NCBI RefSeq assembly: GCF_040529335.1
Contig: NZ_CP159534.1
Span: 1,860,001-1,924,000, forward strand
From: Streptomyces sp. HUAS MG91
GTDB lineage: Bacteria > Actinomycetota > Actinomycetes > Streptomycetales > Streptomycetaceae
DNA: 64,000 bases
Reading direction: 5' to 3'
In this document: piece after piece, positions 1 through 7,300 of the stretch
How positions within the stretch are numbered: the stretch's first letter is position 1
Layout: each line of letters opens with the position of its first letter
Translations under genes and position numbers: made by a program
Notes under the pieces: generated by a model
The model's database searches: none
What the model saw: only the letters and a program-made list of their open reading frames with translations
Told to the model about the DNA's origin: nothing

Positions 1-301
1 GGCGGCCCGCCCACTCGGCCTCGTAGGTGACGCGGTCGCGGGTGACGCCCGGCTTGTCCTCGACGACCGCCTCGCGGCGGCCGATGATGCGGTTCACCAG
101 GGTCGACTTGCCGACGTTCGGGCGGCCGACGACGGCGAGCACGGGCAGCGGGCCGTGGCCCGCCTCCTCGATGGCGCCCTCGACGTCCTCGATGTCGAAG
201 CCCTCTTCGGCGGCGAGCTCCATGAACTGCGCGTACTCCGCGTCGCCGAGCGCCCCGTGCTCGTACTCCGGGGAGTCCTCGGGCTGGATCTGGTCGTTCA
301 T
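1..301 (-). CDS. der: Ribosome-assembly GTPase Der (EngA), N-terminal part only
   Basis: Der is a tandem-GTPase protein needed for 50S ribosomal subunit assembly. The gene starts with ATG at 301 and runs off the left edge, so only about 100 residues of the usual 430-490 are visible. The first G1 loop (GRPNVGKS, residues 59-66) and the switch region DKPGVTRDR are intact. About 55 acidic residues precede the first G domain; Der of other bacteria normally starts only a few residues before this loop. It is the last gene of the aroH-tyrA-cmk-plsC-der run, 80 bp after plsC. The cmk-der adjacency is common in Gram-positives, which supports the call. Confidence 0.93.
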   Translation of the reverse strand, partial: MNDQIQPEDSPEYEHGALGDAEYAQFMELAAEEGFDIEDVEGAIEEAGHGPLPVLAVVGRPNVGKSTLVNRIIGRREAVVEDKPGVTRDRVTYEAEWAGR

Positions 302-381
302 GAAGTCCGTACCTCGTCGTTCATTCGTGGTGATCGGTGCGCCGTCTCGGTCGGAGGCCGGTGCACTACTGAAAGTCTCGC

Positions 382-1029
382 TCAGCGCCCGGTCAGGCGC
401 CTGGCGTCCGCCAGGTGGCCGGTGAGCCGCTCCTGGATGCGCACGGTCGCCTCGTCGAGCGCCTTGCGCGTACGCCGTCCGCTGCCGTCGCCCGCCTCGA
501 AGGGGTCGCCGAAGACGACGTCGACCCGGCTGCGCAGCGGGGGCAGCCCCTTTATCAACCGTCCGCGCTTCTCCGTGCTTCCCAGGACGGCCACCGGGAC
601 GATCGGTGCCCCGCCGCGCACGGCGAAGTACGCGAGGCCGGCGCGCAGCGACGCGAAGTCGCCGTCGCCTCGGGTGCCCTCGGGGAAGATGCCGAGCACT
701 CCCCCGTTCTTCAGCACGTCGAGGGCGCGCGTGATGGCGGTCCGGTCGGCGCTGGTGCGGTCGACCTTCAGCTGCCCGATGCCTTCGAGGAACGTGCCGA
801 GCGGCCCGATGAACGCCTCCTGCTTGATAAGGAAGTGCGTCGGGCGCGGGGCGACACCCATGACCATGGGGCCGTCCACGTTGTGGGAGTGGTTCACCGC
901 GAGGATGACCGGGCCGGTGGCCGGAACTCGCCACGCCCCGAGGACGCGCGGCTTCCACAGCCCGTACATCAGGCCGACGCCGATCCGCCGCCCGACCTCG
1001 GCACCTCGCACGGAGGGCGCATCGGTCAC
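382..1029 (-). CDS. 1-acyl-sn-glycerol-3-phosphate acyltransferase (PlsC family)
   Basis: Membrane-associated acyltransferase expected to acylate lysophosphatidic acid to phosphatidic acid in phospholipid synthesis. The 215-residue protein has the catalytic HxxxxD box (H47 to D52, in NHSHNVD) and the glycerophosphate-binding FPEGTR motif (115-120). The chosen GTG start at 1029 overlaps the cmk stop by four bases (GTGA), typical of translational coupling; a longer reading would run through cmk. In actinobacteria a plsC-like gene between cmk and der is a recurrent arrangement. Substrate specificity cannot be read from the sequence, as several PlsC paralogues usually exist per Streptomyces genome. 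Confidence 0.9.
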   Translation of the reverse strand: MTDAPSVRGAEVGRRIGVGLMYGLWKPRVLGAWRVPATGPVILAVNHSHNVDGPMVMGVAPRPTHFLIKQEAFIGPLGTFLEGIGQLKVDRTSADRTAITRALDVLKNGGVLGIFPEGTRGDGDFASLRAGLAYFAVRGGAPIVPVAVLGSTEKRGRLIKGLPPLRSRVDVVFGDPFEAGDGSGRRTRKALDEATVRIQERLTGHLADARRLTGR

Positions 1030-1706
1030 TTGGCGGCCCGCTTCTCCTCGACCAGCGTCACGACGCACTCGATGACCTGCTGCAGCGTGAGCTCGGTGGT
1101 GTCCACCTCGACTGCGTCGCCGGCCTTGGCCAGCGGCGACGTCTTGCGGCTGGAGTCGGCCTTGTCGCGGGCGACCAGGGCCTCCTGGGTCGCCTTGACG
1201 TCCGAGCCCTTCACCTCGCCGGAGCGGCGGGCGGCGCGGGCCTCGGGCGAGGCGGTGAGGAAGATCTTGAGGTCGGCGTCGGGCAGCACGGTCGTACCGA
1301 TGTCGCGGCCCTCGACGACGATGCCGACCTCGGCGCCCTTGGCGATGGAGCGCTGGAGGTCGGTGATGCGGGCGCGCACCTCGGGCACCGCGCTGACGGC
1401 GGAGACCTTCGAGGTGACCTCGGTGGTGCGGATCGGGCCGGCGACGTCCGTGCCGTCCACCGTGATGGTGGGCGCGGCCGGGTCGGTGCCGGAGACGATG
1501 TCGGCCTTGCCGGCGACGGCGGCGATCGCGGTCGGGTCGGTCAGGTCGATGCCGTTGTTCACCATCCACCAGGTGATGGCGCGGTACTGGGCGCCGGTGT
1601 CCAGGTAGCTCAGACCGAGCTGCGCGGCGACGGCCTTCGAGGTGCTGGACTTGCCCGTGCCGGAGGGTCCGTCGATCGCGACGATGACAGCTGCCGGGGT
1701 TTCCAT
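1026..1706 (-). CDS. cmk: Cytidylate kinase
   Basis: Phosphorylates CMP and dCMP with ATP in the pyrimidine salvage and CTP-forming route. The 226-residue length is standard for bacterial Cmk. The P-loop GPSGTGKS lies at residues 13-20, followed by the [12 protein letters not shown] segment typical of the family's CMP-binding region. It lies 90 bp downstream of tyrA and overlaps plsC by four bases, so it is probably cotranscribed with both. No frame disruption is seen. Confidence 0.95.
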   Translation of the reverse strand: METPAAVIVAIDGPSGTGKSSTSKAVAAQLGLSYLDTGAQYRAITWWMVNNGIDLTDPTAIAAVAGKADIVSGTDPAAPTITVDGTDVAGPIRTTEVTSKVSAVSAVPEVRARITDLQRSIAKGAEVGIVVEGRDIGTTVLPDADLKIFLTASPEARAARRSGEVKGSDVKATQEALVARDKADSSRKTSPLAKAGDAVEVDTTELTLQQVIECVVTLVEEKRAAK

Positions 1707-1796
1707 GGGTGACGGACACCTTTCTCAGTGCACGGGGGCATGCGTACGGGGCGCGGACACGCCCCGCACAAGGTTACTGGCTCTGGCAGGCGCCTT

Positions 1797-2882
1797 TTAC
1801 TGGCGCATGGCCCAGCCCCGCTCGCGCAGGGACGCGGCCAGTTTCGGGGCGGCGGCGGGCTGCACCATGAGCTGCACGAAACCGGCCTGCTGCCCGGTCG
1901 CGTGCTCGATGCGGACGTCCTCGACGTTGACCCCGGCCGCGCCGGCGTCGGCGAAGATGCGGGCCAGCTCGCCGGGCTGGTCGGAGATGAGCACGGCGAC
2001 GATCTCGTACGCGGCCGGGGCGGCGCCGTGCTTGCCGGGCACCCGGGCCTGTCCGGCGTTGCCGCGCCGGAGCATGGCCTCGACGCCCTCGGCGCCCTCG
2101 TGGCGCTTGGCGTCGTCGGCGGACTGCAGGGAGCGCAGGGACCGTACGGTCTCCTCCAGGTCACCGGCGACCGCGGAGAGCAGGTCGGCGACCGGGCCGG
2201 GGTTCGCGGAGAGGATGTCGATCCACATCTGCGGGTCGGACCCGGCGATCCGGGTCACGTCGCGGATGCCCTGCCCGCAGAGCCGGACGGCGCTCTCCTC
2301 GGCGTTCTCCAGGCGGGCCGCGACCATGGTGGAGACCAGGTGCGGCATGTGGGAGACGAGGGCGACGGCCCGGTCGTGGGCGTCGGCGTCCATGACGACG
2401 GGGACCGCGCGGCACAGGGCGACCAGTTCGAGGGCGATGTTCAGGACCTCGGTGTCGGTGTCCCGGGTCGGGGTGAGCACCCAGGGGCGGCCCTCGAAGA
2501 GGTCGGCGGTCGCGGCGAGCGGTCCGCTGCGCTCGCGGCCGCTCATCGGGTGCGTACCGATGTACGAGGTCAGGTCGAGCCCCAGCGCCTCCAGCTCGCG
2601 GCGCGGGCCGCCCTTCACGCTGGCGACGTCCAGGTAGGCGCGGGCCGTGCCGGCGCGCATCGCGTCGGCGAGCTGGGCGGCGACGTGCGCCGGCGGCACC
2701 GCGACCACGCACAGGTCGACGACGCCCTCCGGGGGCTCGTCGGTCCCGGCGCCGAGCGCGGCGGCCGTGCGGGCCTGCGCCTGGTCGTGGTCGGCGAGGT
2801 GCACGGTGACCCCGCGCGAGGCGAGGGCGAGGGCGGCGGAGGTGCCGATCAGGCCGGTGCCGATGACGAGTGCGGTTCTCAC
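1797..2882 (-). CDS. tyrA: Prephenate dehydrogenase with C-terminal ACT domain
   Basis: NAD-dependent oxidative decarboxylation of prephenate to 4-hydroxyphenylpyruvate, committing chorismate to tyrosine. The 361-residue protein opens with a Rossmann glycine motif (GTGLIG). It has the THPMSGRE segment that carries the conserved active-site histidine, and an ACT domain from about residue 290 that probably senses tyrosine. The GTG start at 2882 overlaps the aroH stop by four bases, so chorismate mutase and prephenate dehydrogenase are translated as a coupled pair. This matches the two-step route chorismate to prephenate to 4-hydroxyphenylpyruvate. Confidence 0.94.
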   Translation of the reverse strand: MRTALVIGTGLIGTSAALALASRGVTVHLADHDQAQARTAAALGAGTDEPPEGVVDLCVVAVPPAHVAAQLADAMRAGTARAYLDVASVKGGPRRELEALGLDLTSYIGTHPMSGRERSGPLAATADLFEGRPWVLTPTRDTDTEVLNIALELVALCRAVPVVMDADAHDRAVALVSHMPHLVSTMVAARLENAEESAVRLCGQGIRDVTRIAGSDPQMWIDILSANPGPVADLLSAVAGDLEETVRSLRSLQSADDAKRHEGAEGVEAMLRRGNAGQARVPGKHGAAPAAYEIVAVLISDQPGELARIFADAGAAGVNVEDVRIEHATGQQAGFVQLMVQPAAAPKLAASLRERGWAMRQ

Positions 2883-3250
2883 TGGGCGATGTCCTTGCGG
2901 AGGGCGGCCGCGGCACCGAGGTACACGTGCGCGATCTCGGACTTGGGCAGGTCGGTCTCGATGTGCGCGAGGAGCCGGACGACGCGCGGCATGGCGCCCG
3001 CTATCTCCAGCTCCTGGGCGCAGATCAGCGGCACGTCGGCGAGACCGTCGACGCCCAGCTTGCGGGCGGCGGCCGCGGGGAAGTCGGAGTGCAGGTCGGG
3101 CGTGGCCGTGAACCAGATGGAGATCAGGTCGTCCGCGGTCAGGCCGTTGCGCTCCAGGACCGTGGTGAGCAGCTCACCGACCTGCTCGTCCATGTGGTCG
3201 GCCGCGTCCCGCTCCAGCTGGACGGCGCCCCGGACCGCTCGTACCGCCAC
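2879..3250 (-). CDS. aroH: Monofunctional chorismate mutase, AroH type
   Basis: Catalyses the Claisen rearrangement of chorismate to prephenate. The 123-residue protein belongs to the trimeric AroH class of Bacillus subtilis rather than the helical AroQ class. The visible landmarks are the N-terminal VRAVRGAVQLE segment (active-site Arg), ATPDLHSDFPA, and CAQELEIAG with the Cys and Glu equivalent to B. subtilis C75 and E78. The GTG at 3250 was chosen because AAGGAG lies seven bases upstream and the protein then aligns with the family's N-terminus; an in-frame start 60 bp upstream adds an unrelated leader. First gene of the run leading to der. Confidence 0.92.
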   Translation of the reverse strand: MAVRAVRGAVQLERDAADHMDEQVGELLTTVLERNGLTADDLISIWFTATPDLHSDFPAAAARKLGVDGLADVPLICAQELEIAGAMPRVVRLLAHIETDLPKSEIAHVYLGAAAALRKDIAQ

Positions 3251-3368
3251 GACGGTGCTCCTTGCTTGTGCTGCGTACGTCTGTCCGCACCAGCGTAATT
3301 GGGCCCGCACGCACGGGTGCGCGGCGCCCGTCTGCCGAGACGGGGCCGCGCGCCGCGATACGTGCGTC

Positions 3369-3809
3369 TCAGAGGTTCTGCTGCTTGGCCAGCTCCTCCA
3401 GGGAGACGGCCGGGACCTGCCCGTCGGGAGTGATCTTGTCGACGAGCTGCGGCAGCTCCTGGGCCACCTGGTCGGCGACCTGGTCGCGGCTGATGCCCGC
3501 GTCGGCGGCGGCCCGGTCCAGGGTCTCGTCGGGGATGGCCTGCTTGACCTGGTCGGCGTCGAGCGGCTGGTTGCTGCCCGTGCCGACCCACGAGTCGAGC
3601 TGCTCCTGGCTGACCAGGCCGGACTTCGTGATCATGTCCATCAGTCCGCCGAGCGGATTGGACCCGCCCGCGGCGCCGCCCCCGCCCGTCTTGCCGCTCA
3701 GCACGGAGCCGAGAACCTGGCCGAGGATGTTGCCGGTGCCGGACGAGCCGCCCTGGCCGCCTCCGCCGAGGAGACCGCCGAGCAGACTTCCGAGATCGTT
3801 GCCCGCCAT
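3369..3809 (-). CDS. YidB family (DUF937) protein
   Basis: A 146-residue protein of unknown biochemical function. A Gly/Ser-rich N-terminus (LGGLLGGGGQGG) leads into a helical DUF937-type core with the family features GSNPLGGLMDMITKSGL and QLDSWVGTGSNQPL. That region in E. coli YidB homologues resembles an acyl-carrier-like or DNA-binding fold, but no role is established. The ATG at 3809 is preceded by a weak AAAGG and begins the conserved part; an upstream in-frame start would add 23 unrelated residues. It stands alone, 118 bp downstream of the aroH start, so it is not clearly part of that operon. Confidence 0.8.
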   Translation of the reverse strand: MAGNDLGSLLGGLLGGGGQGGSSGTGNILGQVLGSVLSGKTGGGGAAGGSNPLGGLMDMITKSGLVSQEQLDSWVGTGSNQPLDADQVKQAIPDETLDRAAADAGISRDQVADQVAQELPQLVDKITPDGQVPAVSLEELAKQQNL

Positions 3810-3937
3810 GGGGGTGCCTTTCGGGCTCGGGGAAACGCGAACCACCTCAATGTCACCCGAAGCGCACCGGGCCGCCACTCGGCCGGGTCAGCGGAAATTC
3901 GATCACGCCCGGCGGGCCGGCCGCCTACGCTCACGGC

Positions 3938-4621
3938 ATGCACCCGCACGACCTGGTCCGCGACCACACGATCTACGCCTGCGTGATGGGTTCGCGGGCG
4001 TTCGGCCTGGCCACCGAGGACAGCGACACGGACCGCCGGGGCGTGTACGTCGCGCCGACGGAGCTGTTCTGGCGCTTCGACAAGCCGCCGACGCACGTCG
4101 ACGGGCCGGCCGACGAGCAGTTCTCCTGGGAGCTGGAGCGCTTCTGCGAGCTGGCCCTGCGCGCCAATCCCAACGTCCTGGAGTGCCTGCACTCCCCCTT
4201 GGTCGAGCGGCTGACCCCGGCGGGCGAGGAGCTGCTCGCCCTGCGCGGGGCGTTCCTCTCCCGCCGGGCGCACGAGACATTCGCCCGGTACGCGGCAGGC
4301 CAGCGCAGGAAGCTGGAGGCCGATGTCCGCGCCCACGGCGCCCCGCGCTGGAAGCACGCGATGCACCTGCTGCGGCTGCTGGCGTCCAGCCGCGACCTGC
4401 TGCGCACCGGCGAGCTGCGGATCGACGTGGGTGAGGACCGTGCCGCGCTGCTCGCGGTGAAGCGGGGCGAGGTGCCCTGGCCCGAGGTGGACCGCAGGAT
4501 GGCCCGGCTGACCGCGGAGGCGGACGCGGCGGCGGACCGCACCCCGCTCCCGCCGGAGCCGGACCGGGCCCGTGTCGAGGACTTCCTGGTCCGCACCCGC
4601 CGCGCCTCGGCCCGCGCCTGA
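3938..4621 (+). CDS. COG3541-type nucleotidyltransferase (first of two)
   Basis: Predicted DNA-polymerase-beta-superfamily nucleotidyltransferase, 227 residues. The minimal NTase signature is present: GSRAFGLATEDSDTD (G18-S19 followed by the metal-binding D30 and D32), then RRGVYVAP. What it modifies is unknown for this family. There is no Shine-Dalgarno sequence, but TACGCT sits six bases before the ATG, which would suit a leaderless transcript. It converges on a second, divergent member of the same family 6 bp away, and lies beside an ADP-ribosylglycohydrolase and an NrtR-like Nudix gene. This suggests a link to nucleotide or NAD(+) metabolism by inference only. Confidence 0.82.
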   Translation: MHPHDLVRDHTIYACVMGSRAFGLATEDSDTDRRGVYVAPTELFWRFDKPPTHVDGPADEQFSWELERFCELALRANPNVLECLHSPLVERLTPAGEELLALRGAFLSRRAHETFARYAAGQRRKLEADVRAHGAPRWKHAMHLLRLLASSRDLLRTGELRIDVGEDRAALLAVKRGEVPWPEVDRRMARLTAEADAAADRTPLPPEPDRARVEDFLVRTRRASARA

Positions 4622-4627
4622 GGGAGG

Positions 4628-5392
4628 TCAGTTCCCCAGGCGGGCCCGCACCACGAAGTCGTGCAGGGCGTCGTACGCGGTCGGGGCGTCGGGCAGCTTC
4701 GAGGCGGCCTGCGCCTCGTCGAGGCGGATGTGCAGCGCCTCGATGTCGGCCTCGGCCCGGCCCGGGTCGACCGGGGCGGGCCCGTGCTCGGCCGCCGCCT
4801 TCACCTCGATCAGCCCGGGCAGATAGTCCGGGCCGAGGCCCACCTCGTCGTACAGGGTGGGCAGGTCGGCCTGGATCTCGCCGGTGCGCATCAGGTGGAT
4901 TCCGGTGAGCAGCACCCGGAACGTGTACAGCAGCGGCTTCAGCTCCCGGTTCTTCGCGTACAGCCGCCACTGGGTGCCCGCGAAGCCCCGGTAGTGGTGG
5001 GCGTGGTGGCGGGTGATGACGCCGGGCGCGAGGGCGGCGAGTTCCCGGTGCGCGGCGCCCGTGTGGACGACGAGCGGGGAGAGCAGCTGTTCCAGCACAT
5101 AGCCGTTGCGCCGGAGCATGAGGCGGACGAACTTGCGCAGGTCGTGCGTGACGAGGTCCATCTCGACGCCGTCCTCGAACCACATCCGCGACCGGGTCTC
5201 CTCCGGCTCGCGCAGCCCGACCAGCGCCTCGGCGGGCAGCAGGTGCACTCCGCGCAGGTCCACGTCCGAGTCGCGGGACGGGAAGCCGTACAGGTGCGCG
5301 CCGGAGACGGTCGCGAAGAGCAGCGGGTCGGGCTCCGCGGCGACCACGGCGGTCAGGTCCACGGACGCCGGCAGCAGGGCGTTGTCGGTCAT
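4628..5392 (-). CDS. COG3541-type nucleotidyltransferase (second of two)
   Basis: A 254-residue relative of the convergent gene at 3938. It carries VSGAHLYGFPSRDSDVDLRG, with the two metal-ligand aspartates D43 and D45; the leading Gly-Ser pair is reversed to Ser-Gly. The C-terminal half is helical and matches the neighbour only in pattern (LRTGELR/LMRTGEIQ and similar), so the two are diverged paralogues. The ATG at 5392 is chosen because GGAGAG lies nine bases upstream; a GTG 36 bp earlier is possible. It is 60 bp downstream of the ADP-ribosylglycohydrolase stop and on the same strand, so it may be the third gene of the Nudix operon. Confidence 0.82.
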   Translation of the reverse strand: MTDNALLPASVDLTAVVAAEPDPLLFATVSGAHLYGFPSRDSDVDLRGVHLLPAEALVGLREPEETRSRMWFEDGVEMDLVTHDLRKFVRLMLRRNGYVLEQLLSPLVVHTGAAHRELAALAPGVITRHHAHHYRGFAGTQWRLYAKNRELKPLLYTFRVLLTGIHLMRTGEIQADLPTLYDEVGLGPDYLPGLIEVKAAAEHGPAPVDPGRAEADIEALHIRLDEAQAASKLPDAPTAYDALHDFVVRARLGN

Positions 5393-5452
5393 CTCCCCAT
5401 GCTCTCCGACTCCGCCCGCGCGCCCCACCGAATTATCCGGCGTCGCCGCTGC

Positions 5453-6454
5453 TCACGCGGCGTCCCACCGCTTTCCGAACCCGAGCAGTTCGTCCCGGTG
5501 CTCGATCCGCTCGACCCACGGCCCGGGCCAGGCGTCGGCGCCGAGCCGCGCTCCGGCGAACGCCCCGGCCAGCGCCGCGATCGAGTCCGAGTCGCCCGAG
5601 GTGCAGGCGGCCCGGCGCAGCGCGAGCGCGGGTTCGTCGACGAACAGCAGGAAGCACAGCAGCCCGGTGGCGAGCGCCTCCTCGGCGATCCATCCGGCGC
5701 CGGTGGCGAGGCACGGGTCGACCTCGGGGTTCGCGTCCCGCAGCGCGCCCTCCAGCCGCTCCAGGACGCCCAGGCACTCGTCCCAGCCGCGCGCGATGAA
5801 CTCCTCGGGGCCCGCGTCCTGGGAGCGCAGCCACAGGTCGCCGAGCCAGCGCTCGTGGTACCGGGTGCGGTTCTCGAGCGCGTACGACCGCAGCCGTCCG
5901 ACGAGTCCGGTGGGGTCGGCGCCCTGCGCGAGGAGGTGCACGGCCCGCGCGGTCAGGTCGCTCGCGGCGAGCCCGGTCGGGTGCCCGTGCGTGAGCGCGG
6001 CCTGCAACTGGGCGGCCCCGGCCCGCTGTTCGTCGTCGAGGCCCGGTACGAGTCCGAGCGGGGTGACCCGCATGTTGGCGCCGCAGCCCTTGGAGTGGAT
6101 CTGGCTGGCGTCGCGCCAGTCGCGCCGCGGGTCCTCCAGGAGGTCGCAGGCGCGCAGGCAGGTGTTGCCGGGGGCGCGGTTGTTGTCGGGCGAGCGGTTC
6201 CAGGCGATGAACTCGCGGCGCAGGGCGTCGGCGTACCGCTCGGGGGCCTCGGGCGCCCCGGCCCGCGCGACGGCGAGCGCCATCTGCGTGTCGTCGGTGA
6301 TCCAGGCGACGGGGCCGTCGTCGGGCAGCTCCATCTCCCGCCACGGGCCGCACATCGCCAGGATCGCCGGTACGTCGTGGAACTCGGTCGGGGCGCCGAG
6401 CGCGTCCCCGAGCGCCAGCCCGAGCAGCGATCCGGTGGCGGCGCGCTTGATCAT
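5453..6454 (-). CDS. ADP-ribosylglycohydrolase family protein (DraG-like)
   Basis: Expected to cleave ADP-ribose from a modified target or a small ADP-ribosyl molecule using two Mg/Mn ions. The 333-residue protein has the family landmarks in order: GSLLGLALGDALGAPTEF near the N-terminus, WITDDTQMALA (metal-binding TDDT), and the C-terminal GDSDSIAALAGAFAGA (second metal-binding Asp pair). The ATG at 6454 overlaps the stop of the upstream Nudix gene by four bases, so the two are translationally coupled. The coupling to a protein with an NrtR-like winged helix suggests it belongs to an NAD/ADP-ribose regulon. The substrate is unknown. Confidence 0.9.
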   Translation of the reverse strand: MIKRAATGSLLGLALGDALGAPTEFHDVPAILAMCGPWREMELPDDGPVAWITDDTQMALAVARAGAPEAPERYADALRREFIAWNRSPDNNRAPGNTCLRACDLLEDPRRDWRDASQIHSKGCGANMRVTPLGLVPGLDDEQRAGAAQLQAALTHGHPTGLAASDLTARAVHLLAQGADPTGLVGRLRSYALENRTRYHERWLGDLWLRSQDAGPEEFIARGWDECLGVLERLEGALRDANPEVDPCLATGAGWIAEEALATGLLCFLLFVDEPALALRRAACTSGDSDSIAALAGAFAGARLGADAWPGPWVERIEHRDELLGFGKRWDAA

Positions 6455-7212
6455 GAGGAAGGACCCTTCTTCGCATCGGGCACGGGCTCGGGAGCGGGCC
6501 GCAGCAGCGGCGGGTGGAGGGATCCGGCGCCGCCGGCCCGGTACAGCGCGGCGGGCTTGCCGCGGCCTCCGGTGAGCCGGGACGCGCCGGGGATCTGCTC
6601 GACGAAGCCGGGGGTGGCGAGCACCTTGCGGCGGAAGTTCGCCGGGTCGAGCTCGGTCCCCCACACCACCTCGTAGACCTGCCGCAGCTCGCCGAGGGTG
6701 AACTCGGGTGGGCAGAACGCGGTGGCCAGGCAGGTGTACTCCAGCTTGCCGCCGATCCGCTCGTGGGCGTCGGCGAGGATCCGGTCGTGGTCGAAGGCGA
6801 GCGGGCCGTACGCGCCGCCGGCCCCCTCCTCGTACGGCAGCCAGGCGGCCCGTGCCGCGTCGCCGCCGCCCTGCGCCTGCGGCGCGTCCGGCACCAGGGC
6901 GGCGAAGGCGACCGAGACGACGCGCATCCGGGGGTCGCGGCCCGGCTCGCTGTAGGTGCGCAGCTGCTCCAGGTGGAGCCCGGCGACGTCGGCCAGTCCG
7001 GTCTCCTCGGCCAGCTCGCGCCGGGCCGCCTCCTCGGCGGCCTCGTCGGGCTCCAGGAAGCCGCCGGGCAGCGCCCACTGGCCCGCGTACGGCTCCTGGC
7101 CGCGCTCGACGAGCAGGATGTGCAGCCGGCCCGATCTGAGCGTGAAGACGGCCAGGTCGACGGTGACGGCGAACGGTTCGTAGGCGTACTTGTCGTAGCC
7201 CTGCACGGACAT
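6451..7212 (-). CDS. Nudix hydrolase with NrtR-type winged-helix C-terminus
   Basis: A 253-residue two-domain protein. The N-terminal Nudix domain (about 12-145) has an intact Nudix box at 51-73 (G51, E57, R65-E66, E69-E70, G72). The C-terminal part (LGELRQVYEVVWG onward, followed by RRKVLATPGF and GKPAALYRAG) matches the winged-helix domain of the NrtR family of NAD-metabolism repressors. Many NrtR regulators have lost catalysis, so an intact box suggests an enzyme-sensor that may both hydrolyse and bind an ADP-ribose compound. The ATG at 7212 begins at the conserved YAYEPFAVTVDLAVF block; its Shine-Dalgarno is buried in a 17-bp hairpin (7215-7264). Coupled to the glycohydrolase downstream. 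Confidence 0.87.
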   Translation of the reverse strand: MSVQGYDKYAYEPFAVTVDLAVFTLRSGRLHILLVERGQEPYAGQWALPGGFLEPDEAAEEAARRELAEETGLADVAGLHLEQLRTYSEPGRDPRMRVVSVAFAALVPDAPQAQGGGDAARAAWLPYEEGAGGAYGPLAFDHDRILADAHERIGGKLEYTCLATAFCPPEFTLGELRQVYEVVWGTELDPANFRRKVLATPGFVEQIPGASRLTGGRGKPAALYRAGGAGSLHPPLLRPAPEPVPDAKKGPSS

Positions 7213-7214
7213 GC

Positions 7215-7264
7215 GGCGACCCCCTCCCTTATTGGTCTTAGAGACTTTAAAGGAGGGGGTCGCC
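7215..7264 (-). promoter_or_regulatory. Hairpin/operator burying the Nudix ribosome-binding site
   Basis: Positions 7215-7231 pair with 7248-7264 in 17 consecutive pairs, one of them G-U on the transcribed minus strand. The loop contains a second small palindrome, GTCT-CTA-AGAC, around 7240. In the mRNA the AGGGAGG Shine-Dalgarno lies entirely in the 3' arm and the start codon follows two bases after the stem. The AT-rich loop stands out in this sequence. It could be an RNA translation switch, a DNA operator for the NrtR-like protein, or both. The rluB stop lies 37 bp upstream, so it could also terminate rluB transcripts. Confidence 0.7.
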
Positions 7265-7300
7265 CACGACAACCCTTGCGGGAGAGTCCGGAGGTCCGGC

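Noticed and set aside
1728..3986. Long plus-strand reading frame (752 codons) opposite tyrA and aroH
   Set aside because: Its composition is the Gly/Val/Arg-rich mirror of genes on the other strand; no domain, start signal or neighbour supports it.
7215..7264. Simple rluB terminator
   Set aside because: The stem ends two bases before the next start codon and contains its ribosome site; termination is possible, but it is not the only reading, so it is listed as regulatory.
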